Shown piece after piece: positions 1 to 5,269 of a DNA stretch of 7,948 bases (positions within the stretch are counted from its first letter, which is position 1; each line of letters starts with the position of its first letter). The notes beneath the pieces were generated by a model. The model saw nothing but the letters and a program-made list of their open reading frames with translations. It did no database searches and was not told the DNA's origin. The stretch spans positions 1 to 7,948 of the forward strand of contig CALTXS010000033.1 of assembly GCA_943913335.1 (NCBI GenBank). Direction: 5' to 3'. The DNA comes from an uncultured Lysobacter sp. (GTDB lineage Bacteria; Pseudomonadota; Gammaproteobacteria; Xanthomonadales; Xanthomonadaceae). Both the position numbers and the translations under genes were made by a program.

Positions 1-113
1 ATCGACCCAAGCATGACAGCGCGGTGTGACACGGACTTGTCGCCGGGGATTCGCAGCGACCCTAGCAGGGGCGCCGGCTCAGTGCCCGCGAACGACCAGG
101 ATGACTCAGCCAT
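1..113 (-). CDS. aroA: 3-phosphoshikimate 1-carboxyvinyltransferase (EPSP synthase), N-terminal fragment
   Basis: Only the first 37 codons lie in the window; the gene continues past the left edge. EPSP synthase transfers the enolpyruvyl group of PEP to shikimate-3-phosphate in the cytoplasmic shikimate pathway. Translating the minus strand from the ATG at 113-111 gives a short variable leader, then [18 protein letters not shown], the family's N-terminal signature. In it K26, S27 and R31 match the substrate-binding Lys, Ser and Arg of the E. coli enzyme (K22, S23, R27). Val replaces the more usual Ile in the KSISHR stretch, a conservative change. The start codon lies inside the end of serC: the two genes share 8 nt (ATGGCTGA). 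No good Shine-Dalgarno sequence precedes it, so translation is probably coupled to serC. The serC-aroA order is the same as in enterobacteria. Identification is firm despite the short length. Confidence 0.9.
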   Translation of the reverse strand, partial: MAESSWSFAGTEPAPLLGSLRIPGDKSVSHRAVMLGS

Positions 114-1194
114 GACGTCGCTTGAAATCTGTCATCAGCTCCGCCAATGCATCCACACCTTCCTGCGGCATCGCATTGTAGATCGAAGCCCGAATGCCAC
201 CGATCGCCTTATGCCCCTTCAGGCCGATAAAGCCCAGGCGCTGACTTTCCTGCACGAACAGTGCGTCCAGGTCCGCGCTCGGCAAAAAGAACGGTACATT
301 CATGATCGATCGGGAATCGGGCTGCACGTTATTGCGATAGAAGCCGTCGGAACCGTCAATTACTTCGTAAAGGGTGTGTGCCTTGCGCTCATTGCGTTCA
401 CGGAATGCCCGCGTACCGCCCTGCTCCAGCATCCAACGGACAGTCAGACCCAGCAGATACCAGTTAAACGTCGGCGGTGTGTTGAGCATCGAATCGCGTT
501 CTGCCTGCAACGCATAGCGAAAAATATCCGCGCGCGGCTGGCCCTCGCGCTCGAGCAGATCATTGCGCACGATCAGCACGGAGATACCGACCGGGCCGAG
601 ATTCTTCTGCGCCCCCGCATAGATGGCACCAAGGCGTTCAATCGCCATCGGCTCCGATGCAATGCTCGAGGACGCATCGGCTATCAGCGGCGGCGCGTCA
701 GCCGGAAAAATCGGCACTTCTCGCTGTGCAATGCCGTGTATCGTCTCGTTGGCGGTGTAATGCACGAAGGCCGAGTCCCGGCTCCAAGTCCATTCGGCCG
801 GATCGGGCGAGCGGTCGAACGGCGCCGGCTGCGCGGCGATCTGCACATTGACATAAGGACGCGCCTGCTTCAGTGCGGTCTGACTCCAATGGCCTGACAC
901 CACGTAATCCGCACGCTGATTAGGTGCCGCAAAGTTGAGCGCCAGCAATGCCTGAATGGTGGTCGCGCCACCGGCGGTAAACAGAACCCGATAATTATCG
1001 GGAATCGCCAGCAAGGTGCGTAAGTCGGATTCAATGCCGCGCGCCAGCTCCATAAACGGCGCGCCGCGGTGACTGAGCTCCATAACCGATGCACCCTGAC
1101 CGTTCCAGTCCAGCAGTTCGCGTTGCGCCTGCCGCAGCACCGACGGCGGCAGCATCGATGGACCGGCACTGAAATTCCAGGGCTTTGTTTGCAT
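106..1194 (-). CDS. serC: Phosphoserine aminotransferase
   Basis: This cytoplasmic PLP enzyme converts 3-phosphohydroxypyruvate and glutamate to phosphoserine (serine synthesis). It also acts in the pyridoxal phosphate pathway on 4-phosphohydroxythreonine. The protein has 362 residues, the normal family length. The N-terminus [11 protein letters not shown] is diagnostic. Other family landmarks are the phosphate/PLP loop GGATTIQ (75-81), W103 in GHWSQ, T151 in NETIHG, D173 in IADASSS (pyridine nitrogen partner) and K197 in [10 protein letters not shown], the Schiff-base lysine. The ATG at 1194 is preceded by AGGAAA at a usable distance and gives the canonical N-terminus. The gene starts 24 bp after the stop of the FHA-like gene and overlaps aroA by 8 nt at its end, so the three probably share a transcript. 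Nothing is missing or unusual in the protein. Confidence 0.97.
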   Translation of the reverse strand: MQTKPWNFSAGPSMLPPSVLRQAQRELLDWNGQGASVMELSHRGAPFMELARGIESDLRTLLAIPDNYRVLFTAGGATTIQALLALNFAAPNQRADYVVSGHWSQTALKQARPYVNVQIAAQPAPFDRSPDPAEWTWSRDSAFVHYTANETIHGIAQREVPIFPADAPPLIADASSSIASEPMAIERLGAIYAGAQKNLGPVGISVLIVRNDLLEREGQPRADIFRYALQAERDSMLNTPPTFNWYLLGLTVRWMLEQGGTRAFRERNERKAHTLYEVIDGSDGFYRNNVQPDSRSIMNVPFFLPSADLDALFVQESQRLGFIGLKGHKAIGGIRASIYNAMPQEGVDALAELMTDFKRRHG

Positions 1195-1218
1195 GTAAAT
1201 TGGTTTCCTGATCGGTGC

Positions 1219-2043
1219 TTAGCGCGGAGCGTAAAGAATCAGCGCAGTCACCAGCGCCGAGATCAATGCACAACTGCCGACGAGCCAGGCGAGACGAACC
1301 ACCAGCTTGCGTTGCCCCTGCTGCCGCTCATATTCCAGAGCATCCAGTCGCTGCAATTCGAGCTCAGCATCCCAATCTTCCGGGCGGTGCAACACGACAA
1401 AGTCCGGGGACTCGAGCACAAAGCGATGCTTGCCCGCCAATTGCCACTGATCGCCCGCTTCAAGAATGGCCTCGGGGCGAAGCAGTCCGTTGATGCGACT
1501 CTCGACATCGGCTGCTGCACGAATCCGCAGTCCGTTTGCTGTCGGCTCCGCTGTAGCAAATTCTGCTGCCACTCCCGCATGCAGATCCACGCGCACATCG
1601 GCCTGTGCATGCGAACCGATTGACATCACCGACGTCACCGGGATGGACTGGCCGTAGTAGTCACCGCTCAATCCGCGTAACGCAAACGAAGGCAAGCCCG
1701 TCTCGGATGCACTCTCGCCCTCGGGCTCGCGCCCCCCAACCTCACCGGTCAGATATGCCGATTGGCCATCGACAAACAGTCGATCGCCGGGGCGAACCCA
1801 GGCCAGACGCTGCACGGGTCGCCCGTTCAGGTGCACGGCATTACGACCCGCATACACATGCAGCCAGCAACCAAAGGTGTCCGCTGTGAGTTTGATGGTG
1901 GCAGTCGCCGACTCCTCATTAATCAGACGAAGGCCTTGGCCGCCCTGATCGGGATCGCCGGAAAGTCGCAACCCGACCTCGGTCACGGCCACCGCCTGAT
2001 CGGTCAGATTGGAATCACGAAATTGCAGCTGTAAAGTGCTCAC
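1219..2043 (-). CDS. Tail-anchored protein with two degenerate FHA-like domains
   Basis: A predicted 274-residue protein. Residues about 2-101 and 119-212 both look like FHA beta-sandwiches. The first contains AVHLNGRPVQ followed by WVRPGDRLFVDG. The second contains MSIGSHAQADVRVD, then ESRINGLLRPEAILEAGDQW and a closing HRFVLE. Each resembles the FHA NG...L..GD...(G) half. The phosphothreonine-binding residues are not evident: the usual GR turn reads GS, and no SRxH-type stretch follows in the second domain. An acidic, charged linker (about 213-247) leads to one C-terminal transmembrane helix (248-271) with only a few residues after it, which predicts a tail-anchored protein with a cytoplasmic body. 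I chose GTG at 2043; TTG at 2052, three codons upstream, is an alternative, and neither has a well-spaced ribosome binding site. It lies upstream of serC-aroA in the same direction, but the sequence shows no biochemical link. The FHA-like call rests on pattern recognition and the function is unknown. Confidence 0.72.
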   Translation of the reverse strand: MSTLQLQFRDSNLTDQAVAVTEVGLRLSGDPDQGGQGLRLINEESATATIKLTADTFGCWLHVYAGRNAVHLNGRPVQRLAWVRPGDRLFVDGQSAYLTGEVGGREPEGESASETGLPSFALRGLSGDYYGQSIPVTSVMSIGSHAQADVRVDLHAGVAAEFATAEPTANGLRIRAAADVESRINGLLRPEAILEAGDQWQLAGKHRFVLESPDFVVLHRPEDWDAELELQRLDALEYERQQGQRKLVVRLAWLVGSCALISALVTALILYAPR

Positions 2044-2104
2044 TTCCCGCAATTTAACACGCCATCACCGATAATATGAAGCCCGTTTCTCCATTGCTTT
2101 GCGC
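2044..2104. promoter_or_regulatory. Short divergent promoter region (FHA-like gene / PHA-system gene)
   Basis: About 60 bp separate two divergent starts, so promoters for both directions must lie here or in the adjoining coding ends. The AT-rich core at 2070-2077 reads GATAAT on plus and TATTAT (complement of 2071-2076) on minus, both close to the sigma70 -10 consensus. No convincing -35 sits at 16-18 bp on either side, so the exact promoter assignment is weak. A second minus candidate pairs TTCATA with TTAAAT at 17 bp. Confidence 0.35.
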
Positions 2105-2383
2105 ATGAGTCAGATTTCAATCGAACAAACCCATTCTCTGCAACCCGAAGCCGTGCGCGCTGCCGTCGACACACTGGCCGAAAAACTCCGATCGCGCTTT
2201 GGTGCCAACACACAATGGGCAGACGAAACGCTGCAATTTAAAGACGGCGGTGTTGAAGGCGAGATCCGTCTGCTTCCGGGTCGCGTCCATGTGGTGGCCG
2301 AATTGGGCATGATTTACGGCCTGATGAAGGGCCCGATCGAATCCGAGATTCGTCGCGTGCTCCAGGAACAGCTCGGCGCCTAA
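2105..2383 (+). CDS. Polyhydroxyalkanoic acid system family protein (PHA_gran_rgn type)
   Basis: A small soluble protein of 92 residues, matching by recognition the family annotated as putative PHA system or granule regulatory protein, usually 90-100 residues. Residues 1-33 form a polar start and an amphipathic helix (QPEAVRAAVDTLAEKLRSRF). They are followed by a beta-rich part with DETLQFKDGGVEGEIRLL and VHVVAELGMIYGLMKGPIESEI, the most characteristic stretch, and a C-terminal helix. The biochemical role of the family is not settled; it is found with PHA synthesis genes, and here phaE-phaC lie less than 2 kb away. The start used is ATG at 2105. A TTG two codons earlier (2099) is possible, but no Shine-Dalgarno sequence serves either. 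It is the only plus-strand gene in the window and ends just before a strong terminator. Confidence 0.8.
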   Translation: MSQISIEQTHSLQPEAVRAAVDTLAEKLRSRFGANTQWADETLQFKDGGVEGEIRLLPGRVHVVAELGMIYGLMKGPIESEIRRVLQEQLGA

Positions 2384-2393
2384 ATACCAAATA

Positions 2394-2420
2394 GAAACGC
2401 CGGCATCGCGCCGGCGTTTC
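2394..2420. terminator. Bidirectional rho-independent terminator between convergent genes
   Basis: A perfect 11-bp inverted repeat (GAAACGCCGGC / GCCGGCGTTTC) flanks the 5-nt loop ATCGC. On plus it is followed by CTTTGTT, 11 bp after the stop of the PHA-system gene. On minus it is followed by TATTTGG, after the galU stop. The outer A and T runs of the stem supply U-rich ends in both directions, so it can end both transcripts. Confidence 0.88.
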
Positions 2421-2440
2421 CTTTGTTGGCTGCCGATCGG

Positions 2441-3346
2441 TTAGTGCTCGCGCACGCCCAGCTCATTAAGCGCGCGAATCATGGCGTCGCGGGCACCATC
2501 GGTCAACGCTTCGTGGTCAAGCGCAAACCGGATTGTCGCTTCGATCAGACCCAGATGCGAACCGCAGTCAAAGCGCGTACCCAGGAAGCGATACGCCAGC
2601 ACCGGATGGTCCACCAGCAAGCGCGCAATCGCATCGGTCAGTTGAATCTCGCCACCGGCGCCCGGCTCCTGCGACTCCAGCAAGTCAAAAATCTCGGGGT
2701 CCAGAATATAGCGCCCGACCACGGCTAGTCGGCTCGGCGCCACCTCCGGCTTGGGCTTTTCGACTATGGCCTGAATCCGTCCGAACCGATCCGCGAACTT
2801 CGGCACATCGACAATGCCGTAGCTACCGGTCATTTCCTGCGGTACGTCTTCGACCGCAATCACGGAGCTGCCATCGCGCTCGGCGATATCCGCCATTTGC
2901 GCGAGCGCACCGGCACCGCCACGGTTCCAGATCAGGTCATCGGGCAGCATCACCGCAAATGGCTCGTTACCCACAATCGGTTTGGCGCACAGCACAGCAT
3001 GCCCTAGCCCCAGCGCTTCTGCCTGCGTCACAAACACGGCGCGCACACCGGACGGCAACACCTCACGCACCAGCTCCAGCTGCTTGAGCTTGCCCGAACG
3101 TTCCAGCTTTTGCTCCAGTTCGTAGGCTTTATCAAAGTAATCGGCGACCGCATGCTTGTAGCGGTTGGTGACGAAGATCAGCGTGTCGCAACCGGCCTCA
3201 ATGGCCTCATCGACCGCATACTGAATCAGCGGCTTGTCGACAATCGGCATCATCTCTTTGGGCACGGTCTTGGTGGCCGGCAAAAAGCGGGTGCCCAGTC
3301 CGGCGACGGGGAATACGGCCTTGCGGATACGTTGCGTCTTGCTCAT
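2441..3346 (-). CDS. galU: UTP-glucose-1-phosphate uridylyltransferase
   Basis: This cytoplasmic enzyme makes UDP-glucose and pyrophosphate from UTP and glucose-1-phosphate, feeding polysaccharide, LPS and osmoprotectant synthesis. The 301-residue length is typical of bacterial GalU. The nucleotide-binding signature AGLGTRFLPATKTVPKEM covers 15-32, followed by PIVDKPLIQYAVDEA. Further landmarks are PDD (135-137), VEKP with K197 matching the family's sugar-phosphate-contacting Lys, GGEIQLTDA (231-239) and FDCGSHLG (259-266). The ATG at 3346 has GGAG five bases upstream and gives the standard N-terminus. The frame is open 22 codons further to 3412, but that extension lacks family similarity. 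Both sides are isolated by terminators, so galU appears monocistronic. It sits between two PHA-related loci without an obvious functional tie to them. Confidence 0.96.
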   Translation of the reverse strand: MSKTQRIRKAVFPVAGLGTRFLPATKTVPKEMMPIVDKPLIQYAVDEAIEAGCDTLIFVTNRYKHAVADYFDKAYELEQKLERSGKLKQLELVREVLPSGVRAVFVTQAEALGLGHAVLCAKPIVGNEPFAVMLPDDLIWNRGGAGALAQMADIAERDGSSVIAVEDVPQEMTGSYGIVDVPKFADRFGRIQAIVEKPKPEVAPSRLAVVGRYILDPEIFDLLESQEPGAGGEIQLTDAIARLLVDHPVLAYRFLGTRFDCGSHLGLIEATIRFALDHEALTDGARDAMIRALNELGVREH

Positions 3347-3375
3347 ATCGCTCCATGCGACGATTCGTTCATCAC

Positions 3376-3381
3376 ATTGTA
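3376..3381 (-). promoter_or_regulatory. Candidate -10 element for galU
   Basis: The minus strand reads TACAAT here, five of six matches to TATAAT, about 30 bp before the galU start codon. A terminator lies upstream, so galU needs its own promoter in the roughly 86-bp gap. No good -35 hexamer is found at 16-18 bp (the region reads GGGATG), so the call rests on the -10 match and the context. Confidence 0.35.
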
Positions 3382-3432
3382 CGGGATGGCCTATGACACA
3401 TCCCTCACGCAACGGGACGAAATTTACTCAAC

Positions 3433-3460
3433 AAAAAAGCCCCCGCCTTACGGCAGGGGC
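3433..3460 (-). terminator. Rho-independent terminator of the tRNA operon
   Basis: On the minus strand a 9-bp stem (GCCCCTGCC / GGCGGGGGC, one G-T pair) closes a GTAA tetraloop and is followed directly by six T residues. It begins 8 nt after the CCA end of tRNA-Val. It separates the tRNA transcript from galU. Confidence 0.93.
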
Positions 3461-3468
3461 CATGAATC

Positions 3469-3543
3469 TGGTGCTCGGTGCAAGGATCGAACTTGCGACA
3501 CCTGCCGTGTGAAGGCAGTGCTCTACCGCTGAGCTAACCGAGC
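3469..3543 (-). tRNA. tRNA-Val (anticodon CAC)
   Basis: This is a complete 75-nt cloverleaf with an encoded CCA end. The acceptor stem is GCTCGGT/ACCGAGC with discriminator A. The D stem is GCTC/GAGC, the anticodon stem CTGCC/GGCAG with loop TTCACAC, and the T arm GCAAG-TTCGATC-CTTGC. The anticodon CAC (complement of 3509-3511) reads the valine codon GUG. All stems pair without mismatch. It is the second gene of a two-tRNA unit, 11 bp after tRNA-Leu. Confidence 0.96.
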
Positions 3544-3554
3544 ATGTTCCGATT

Positions 3555-3640
3555 TGGTACCGGCGATAGGACTCGAACCTACACGACATCTCTGCCAGTG
3601 GATTTTGAGTCCACCGCGTCTACCATTCCGCCACACCGGC
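3555..3640 (-). tRNA. tRNA-Leu (anticodon CAA)
   Basis: An 86-nt class II tRNA with the long variable arm typical of leucine tRNAs and an encoded CCA. The anticodon stem GTGGA/TCCAC closes the loop CTCAAAA, giving anticodon CAA (complement of 3605-3607), which reads UUG. The T loop is TTCGAGT. The acceptor stem is GCCGGTG/CGCCGGT, with G-U pairs at 1-72 and 6-67. It is the first gene of the unit, starting about 8 nt after the expected transcription start. Confidence 0.95.
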
Positions 3641-3654
3641 AAATCGGACGAACG

Positions 3655-3683
3655 ATTCTATCAGGACTGACCTGAATACGCAA
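3655..3683 (-). promoter_or_regulatory. Sigma70-type promoter for the tRNA-Leu/tRNA-Val unit
   Basis: The minus strand has TTGCGT, a 17-bp spacer and TAGAAT, with the expected start about 8 nt before mature tRNA-Leu. The bases after the -10 are fairly GC-rich (CGTTCGTCC), as is common for stable-RNA promoters under growth-rate control. The -35 begins 2 bp after the stop of the upstream gene. The spacer holds a small inverted repeat, TCAGG-TCAGT-CCTGA (3661-3675). Confidence 0.72.
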
Positions 3684-3684
3684 G

Positions 3685-4146
3685 TCAGAGGTCGGGCCAG
3701 TGCAGCGCCTTCGACCAGGGCCACCAGCCCTGACCGGTAATGGCGTACACATCGGCAGCGCGCTCAAACCGGTTAGTCCAGTGCACACCTCCATGCATAA
3801 AGTACAGTGGCAGAAACAGTGGGCCTAACGCCATGTACTGAAAGACATGCGCACGCTCGTGTGCCGAGAGCAGAATCGCGGGCTCCTCGCCTTTGCCCGC
3901 CCGGTGCGCATAGGTCAGGCACGGCGAATCCAGGTCGGAACCGGTATAGAGGATGACGTTACCTAAGGTAAGCGCCCCACCCGGCCCCCACGGCACGCCA
4001 TGAAACACCAGCGCCATGTCGGCTCGACGCCAATGCCAGTGCGCGCCTTGAGCCATCGCCGCCGCGCCCGCCATTAGGCCGACCAGCGTGTTGGGCAAGG
4101 TCCACAGCACGCCCAGAGCCAACCACAGCCATCGCAGATATAGCAT
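3685..4146 (-). CDS. Small membrane-anchored protein with HExxH minigluzincin-like signature
   Basis: A 153-residue protein I cannot assign to a named gene. An N-terminal hydrophobic stretch (about 3-32) looks like a membrane anchor or signal anchor. It is followed by a conserved-looking GGALTLGNVILYTG (57-69). The key motif is SAHERAHVFQY: H96-E97-x-x-H100, the zinc-binding HExxH helix. The second helix, NRFERAADVYA, puts E128 where gluzincins (M48 type and minigluzincins) have their third zinc ligand, with AD three residues later as in M48 enzymes. The hydrophobic stretch between them (LGPLFLPLYFMH) may touch the membrane. The ATG at 4146 is 16 bp after the phaC stop, so it is probably cotranscribed with phaE-phaC, though its ribosome binding site is poor. 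Longer reading to 4245 would overlap phaC and is unlikely. Substrate and activity are unknown. The zinc-site geometry is inference from sequence. Confidence 0.68.
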   Translation of the reverse strand: MLYLRWLWLALGVLWTLPNTLVGLMAGAAAMAQGAHWHWRRADMALVFHGVPWGPGGALTLGNVILYTGSDLDSPCLTYAHRAGKGEEPAILLSAHERAHVFQYMALGPLFLPLYFMHGGVHWTNRFERAADVYAITGQGWWPWSKALHWPDL

Positions 4147-4162
4147 CAGAGCGCGTGAGACC

Positions 4163-5251
4163 TTAGCGCGCAGCGAGCCACTGATGGATATTCTCCGGCA
4201 CGTCGCGCTGTGCACGCGATGACACGTAAATGCCGATGTGGCCACCGCGAAACGACATTTCGGAATAATCCTCTGAACCGATCAGACCACCGAGCGCCTT
4301 TGACGCCTCGGGCGGAACCAGGTGATCCTGCTCGGCATAGATGTTGTAGACCGGACATTGCACACGCATCAGGTCGATGGACTGACCGCCAACCGTAGCC
4401 GTGCCGTTGACTAGACCGTTGCCCTGGAAAAACTCAGTGGTGAATTCGCGGAAGGCTTCGCCGGCCTGATCCGGTGAATCAAAGATCCATTTTTCCATGC
4501 GCAGGAAATCTTCCATGGCGCGCGGATTATCGAGAATATCGACCATGCCGACATATTTCTGCACGAACAGACGCCAGGGTTTGAGCGTCAGGTAGGTGAA
4601 ATTCATCATATCTGCCGAGACATTACCCACGGCGTTGACCAGCAAACCGGCATCGACGCCACGAGTCCAGTTGGACAGCATGTTGTCGCGCGTGTGAAAG
4701 TCCACCGGCGTGACCATGGTGATGAGATTGCGGATCTTGTGCGGGAACAGCGAGGTATAGCAGAGACTGAACACACCGCCTTGGCAGATGCCCAGTAGAT
4801 TGATGCGATCCTGACCACTGCGTTCGCGCAGGGCATCGACCGCACCGCCAAGATACCTGACGATGTAATCCTGCAGTTCCAGATACCGATCGGAACGATC
4901 GGCATAACCCCAGTCAATTACATAGATATCTTCGCCGCGTTCAAGCAGGCCGCGCACGATGGACTTATCGCTTTGAAGATCGACCATGTAGGGACGATTG
5001 ACCAGCGCATAGCTAATCAGCAGCGGCACCTTGGAGCGCGAGGGCTTGTCACCCTTGAACCGATACAGCACCACTTTGCCGTCACGCCAAATCTCTTCGC
5101 GTTCGGTCGCGCCGTAATGCACTTCATCCATCTTGGCGAAGGTCTCGGCGGCTGCGCCCAGCTTGGCCCCCACCTGGCGGAACTCATTGGCCAGCGACTC
5201 GGGAGTGAAATGAATCGGCGAAGCAGCGGCGTGGTCGTTGGAATCCGTCAT
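4163..5251 (-). CDS. phaC: Class III polyhydroxyalkanoate synthase, catalytic subunit PhaC
   Basis: PhaC polymerises hydroxyacyl-CoA, mainly short-chain units such as 3-hydroxybutyryl-CoA in class III enzymes, into PHA at the granule surface, in complex with PhaE. At 362 residues it has the short class III length; class I and II synthases are about 550-600. The alpha/beta-hydrolase lipase-like box is GICQGG with nucleophile C156. The other catalytic residues are D309 in AEQDHLVPP and H338 in GGHIGIY. Together they match the Cys149/Asp302/His331 triad of the Allochromatium vinosum enzyme with a constant offset of seven. Landmarks YALVNRPYMVDLQ and DVYVIDWG-like DIYVIDWGY are present. The ATG at 5251 has GGAG upstream and lies 18 bp after the phaE stop, so phaE and phaC form one operon with PhaE first. 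A putative membrane metallopeptidase follows 16 bp downstream. Confidence 0.95.
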   Translation of the reverse strand: MTDSNDHAAASPIHFTPESLANEFRQVGAKLGAAAETFAKMDEVHYGATEREEIWRDGKVVLYRFKGDKPSRSKVPLLISYALVNRPYMVDLQSDKSIVRGLLERGEDIYVIDWGYADRSDRYLELQDYIVRYLGGAVDALRERSGQDRINLLGICQGGVFSLCYTSLFPHKIRNLITMVTPVDFHTRDNMLSNWTRGVDAGLLVNAVGNVSADMMNFTYLTLKPWRLFVQKYVGMVDILDNPRAMEDFLRMEKWIFDSPDQAGEAFREFTTEFFQGNGLVNGTATVGGQSIDLMRVQCPVYNIYAEQDHLVPPEASKALGGLIGSEDYSEMSFRGGHIGIYVSSRAQRDVPENIHQWLAAR

Positions 5252-5269
5252 GATCTGTTCGCTCCGTGC

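Noticed and set aside
13..897. Plus-strand open frame of 294 codons opposite serC.
   Set aside because: serC is certain on the minus strand, and this frame is Arg-rich with no family resemblance, as expected for antisense of a GC-rich gene.
3347..3412. A 22-codon N-terminal extension of galU.
   Set aside because: The internal ATG at 3346 has a good Shine-Dalgarno sequence and gives the standard GalU N-terminus; the extension would overlap the likely galU promoter.
3469..3640. The tRNA pair as a mobile-element attachment site.
   Set aside because: No integrase, phage gene or duplicated tRNA end is present in the window, and both flanks are ordinary housekeeping genes.
4147..4245. A longer N-terminus for the HExxH protein, overlapping the end of phaC.
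   Set aside because: The extra 33 residues are Arg/Ser/Cys-rich antisense-like sequence inside phaC; the ATG at 4146 directly precedes the hydrophobic anchor.
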